Assembly (NCBI GenBank): GCA_003971905.1
Contig: RSEE01000015.1
Coordinates: forward strand, 558,001-622,000
DNA length: 64,000 nt
DNA from: Moniliella sp. 'wahieum'
Lineage: Eukaryota > Basidiomycota > Moniliellomycetes > Moniliellales > Moniliellaceae
Reading direction: 5' to 3'
A program made the translations under genes and the position numbers. Below are positions 61,701 to 64,000 of the stretch, piece after piece (position 1 is the stretch's first letter; each line of letters opens with the position of its first letter). Below the pieces are notes generated by a model. The model was not told the DNA's origin. It saw only the letters and a program-made list of their open reading frames with translations, and made no database searches.

Positions 61701-62664
61701 GCCCTGCCTCGCCCAGGCAGGTCTTGCGCGGGTTACGCAGCATCCCTCAGCGTTCAGACGTTCCGGTGCGCTTGGGGCTCATGCCGGGCATCTCGTGGGC
61801 CATCGCGCGTAGCCCCCTCCGATCGTGGCGCTCTATCGACACACCCAGCCGATCGATCACCATTGACATCATCCTGTCCTCTCCGCAGTGGCCGCCACAG
61901 CCAGGCACGCTGACGTCACCGGCGAGATGGGGTGCGCTCCGTTCCGCGTGACCATGTCTGCGCACGGACCTGTTGGACGTGGCGGTCTTAGCTAACAGAC
62001 ACCCTCTCTTGTCTCGTGCTTGGTGGCTCCACCACCGAACATCGGCCATCGGTAGCCGGTCGGCAGTACCTCGTAACGCGTAACGCGAGCAACGGCGGCA
62101 CCCAGAGGGCAACTTATTGTGCCATCGACCATCCGCACCTCCACAGCCGCCCAGCCACAAAAGCTGAGCGTCTCAGAATCCAAAATCTCGTGACCGAACT
62201 TTTCTGGTCCTGAGGGTTAGCAGGATCCAGACAGCATTCGTACATTCTTGGTGCCCTCAGTATACTCAGTACCCGGTACTGAGTACCGTCATTGCGTTAG
62301 CGCCTCAGTATCCTCAGGCTCTAATAATCCAGTCGCTAGTCTCGGGGCGGCGCCTTCTCGGGCCAACCACTGGTGCCGATCGACATTACCATCAGAATAT
62401 CGAATCCGATCACCCATTATCGATCAACTGTTCATCGATCATGCACCACATCAGATCGCACCCTGTCCTGCATTGCGAAGTGCAATGCTTCAACTAGCTT
62501 GGGCCGATTTACTCCACTTGTGCTTCTCATCAAGTCCACTTGCGCCTTGATCGATGATCTTTGGTGGCCATCCCGCATGCTCACTACGACCAAGCCCTGG
62601 CCTCTCGCACCAATGCTCAAACATCCTCTATGTGCATGTCCGGTAACAAGAAATATATCATCGT
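61701..62664. other. Intergenic region with MCB-like element
   Basis: No gene seen. It includes the CGTAACGCGTAACG copy at 62072-62085 and a CTCAGTATACTCAGTACCCGG/ACTGAGTACCG inverted repeat near 62256-62288. Confidence 0.45.
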
Positions 62665-63989
62665 TTAGGACGAACGCGGGGGCGACGCTGGTTGCGGTGG
62701 GACAGGTTCATCACGCTCATCCCTTGCGGGATGGAGGGAGGGAGCGACCGGGACGGGCGCCACGGCGGTACCTGTGGCCGAGGGAGCTGGGGAATCGAAC
62801 CCATTAGATTCGGGATTTGGCTTGCTGTCGTTCGGAGGTGGCGAGATCTCGGGGCGAGCAGGGGCGGGGCCAACGCCAGGTTCAAGAACCAAGGGGGGCG
62901 TGGCTGAGGGAGCGTCGTGGGGGGTTTGGGGCGTGGCGCCCTGCACCGGCTGCACCTGCGTATCCGTCTGGTGCAGCGCGGCAGGCGCCTCCGCCGCCCG
63001 AGTAGCCGTAAGGCCTGCAATCGCGGTTTGCAGGTGCCCCAACACGTACTGATGCTGGGGTGAACACGTTCCTTCGGGTTGTTCCCGTACAAACCGGAGC
63101 AGCGTGCACACGGCCAAGTCGGCATCATGCAGCGAGATGGGCCCCTGGGGAGGCGGAGTGGAACGCCAGGGTGGTACGTTAGCCCCGGGTGACATGTTGG
63201 GTCCTTGCCACAGGGGACTCGGGTCGTTCCAGGTAGGCGACTGGTGCTTGGCACCAGGCAGGAGCGGATGCGAGCCCGTTGGGCGCATGCTGCTCCAGGT
63301 TGCGTTCCGGTCTGCCTGCGACACACACCAGAGAAGGGTCCATGAGGCGGTTCCGTGCCCGAAAGTCGGAAAGCCACGCATCGGATGGTTCGAAAGGGAG
63401 GCCGGGGGAGCCACTGAGCACATGACTGCCTGACGCACTTGCCTCCCGTTCTGGTGGCTGGCTTGCCCGCAGGCTCATGTCAATCTCAGCGGCCTTGGCG
63501 CGGAGCATGTGGTTGTCCGGGAGCGGCGCTCCTTCCGATGCCAGCCGATGCACGTATGCCAGCAACTTGCTCTCCAGCTCGGGGCGGCGGATGGCGATCT
63601 TGAGCAAGGAAGGGCTCGTCGACCTTCATGGCCAAGTACCGGTCCTTGTGCTTCAGAATTTTGCTCACTGTACTCCGCTCCAACCGAAAGAGCGCAGCAA
63701 TGTCACCCTGTTTCATTCCCGGATTAGCCACCGCGTGCTGACAGATCCGTTGTCGATCCGTATCGTCGATCCAAGTCTTGGCGCGCTTTTTGCCCCGAGG
63801 CTTGTCAGTCTTGGACACTTGGCTCACGTCGGGACTCGATACGACCAGTTTGCTCATCGTCTCATCATACCCGTGCGGAGGGGTGGAAACGTTCGGGGGA
63901 GACTGGACATGGGCTGTGAGGTGCGGCGCACTCAAATCTAGGCCATAACCTGGGAGGGGCGCGTAGCTCGGCTGCGACGCGATTAGCAT
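62665..63989 (-). CDS. CENP-B-like DNA-binding protein (two HTH domains, no DDE domain)
   Basis: Protein related to pogo-transposase-derived CENP-B/Abp1 factors. The first ATG in the window is at 63989 (MLIASQPSYAPLPGYGLDLS); the gene could start beyond the right edge. The first domain (about residues 60-115) reads KTWIDDTDRQRICQHAVANP, KQGDIAALFRLERSTVSKIL and KHKDRY, a CENP-B N-terminal (psq-type) helix-turn-helix. After a one-base shift near 63618 comes the second domain: IAIRRPELESKLLAYVHRLA, DNHMLRAKAAEIDMSLRASQ and EPSDAWLSDFRARN, the HTH_CenpB type. A short intron probably ends at GTCGCAG near 63316. The rest is Pro-rich with one helical stretch (DADLAVCTLLRFVREQPEGT, ATRAAEAPAALHQTDTQ) and ends SPPRSS at 62665. 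No transposase catalytic domain follows. Confidence 0.74.
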
Positions 63990-64000
63990 GGGGACACAGC

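Overview
The window looks like nuclear DNA of a GC-rich basidiomycete-type fungus. The evidence is short GT-AG introns (about 55-150 bp) inside conserved genes, two tRNA genes with small introns next to the anticodon, nuclear genes for mitochondrial proteins, a Zn2Cys6 regulator, a homeodomain regulator and a cytochrome b5-acyl-CoA dehydrogenase fusion. I cannot name the order or species.

Layout, left to right: QCR8 (5' part only, minus, cut by the left edge); xylitol dehydrogenase (+) converging on a 4-coumarate-CoA-ligase-like acyl-CoA synthetase (-); a homeodomain transcription factor (-); a gene-poor stretch of about 10-16 kb with one weakly supported coiled-coil gene; SLM1-like BAR/PH protein (+); a poorly resolved stretch; mitochondrial ATP synthase beta ATP2 (+); tRNA-Ala(CGC); a MIC26/27-type MICOS subunit (-); a cytochrome b5-fused sphingolipid-type desaturase (-), divergent from a large Zn2Cys6 factor (+); a Rab4-like GTPase (-), divergent from a Ser/Pro-rich unknown (+); a coiled-coil/acidic protein ending in an Hsp20-like domain (+); a poorly resolved stretch; an unknown gene (+) and a single-TM protein (-); vacuolar-type carboxypeptidase S CPS1 (+); the b5-acyl-CoA dehydrogenase (+); a TFIIIC zinc-finger subunit (+) converging on a TPR membrane protein (-); tRNA-Asp(GTC); an unknown gene (-); a tail-anchored PEX26-like candidate (+); an RTC3/SBDS-like protein (-); and a CENP-B-like DNA-binding protein (-) at the right edge.

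There is no single pathway. The loose themes are mitochondrial energy metabolism (QCR8, ATP2, MIC26), lipid metabolism and lipid signalling (acyl-CoA synthetase, acyl-CoA dehydrogenase, sphingolipid desaturase, SLM1) and transcription (homeodomain, Zn2Cys6, TFIIIC, CENP-B-like). A TCACGTGA-type palindrome lies 100-250 bp upstream of four of these genes.

Important caveat: almost every long conserved gene except ATP2 is broken by one- or two-base shifts, usually in or next to short G/C or A/T runs, while the protein sequence stays conserved on both sides. This pattern suits uncorrected sequencing indels better than pseudogenes. Gene spans are therefore given as whole loci, not as uninterrupted reading frames.
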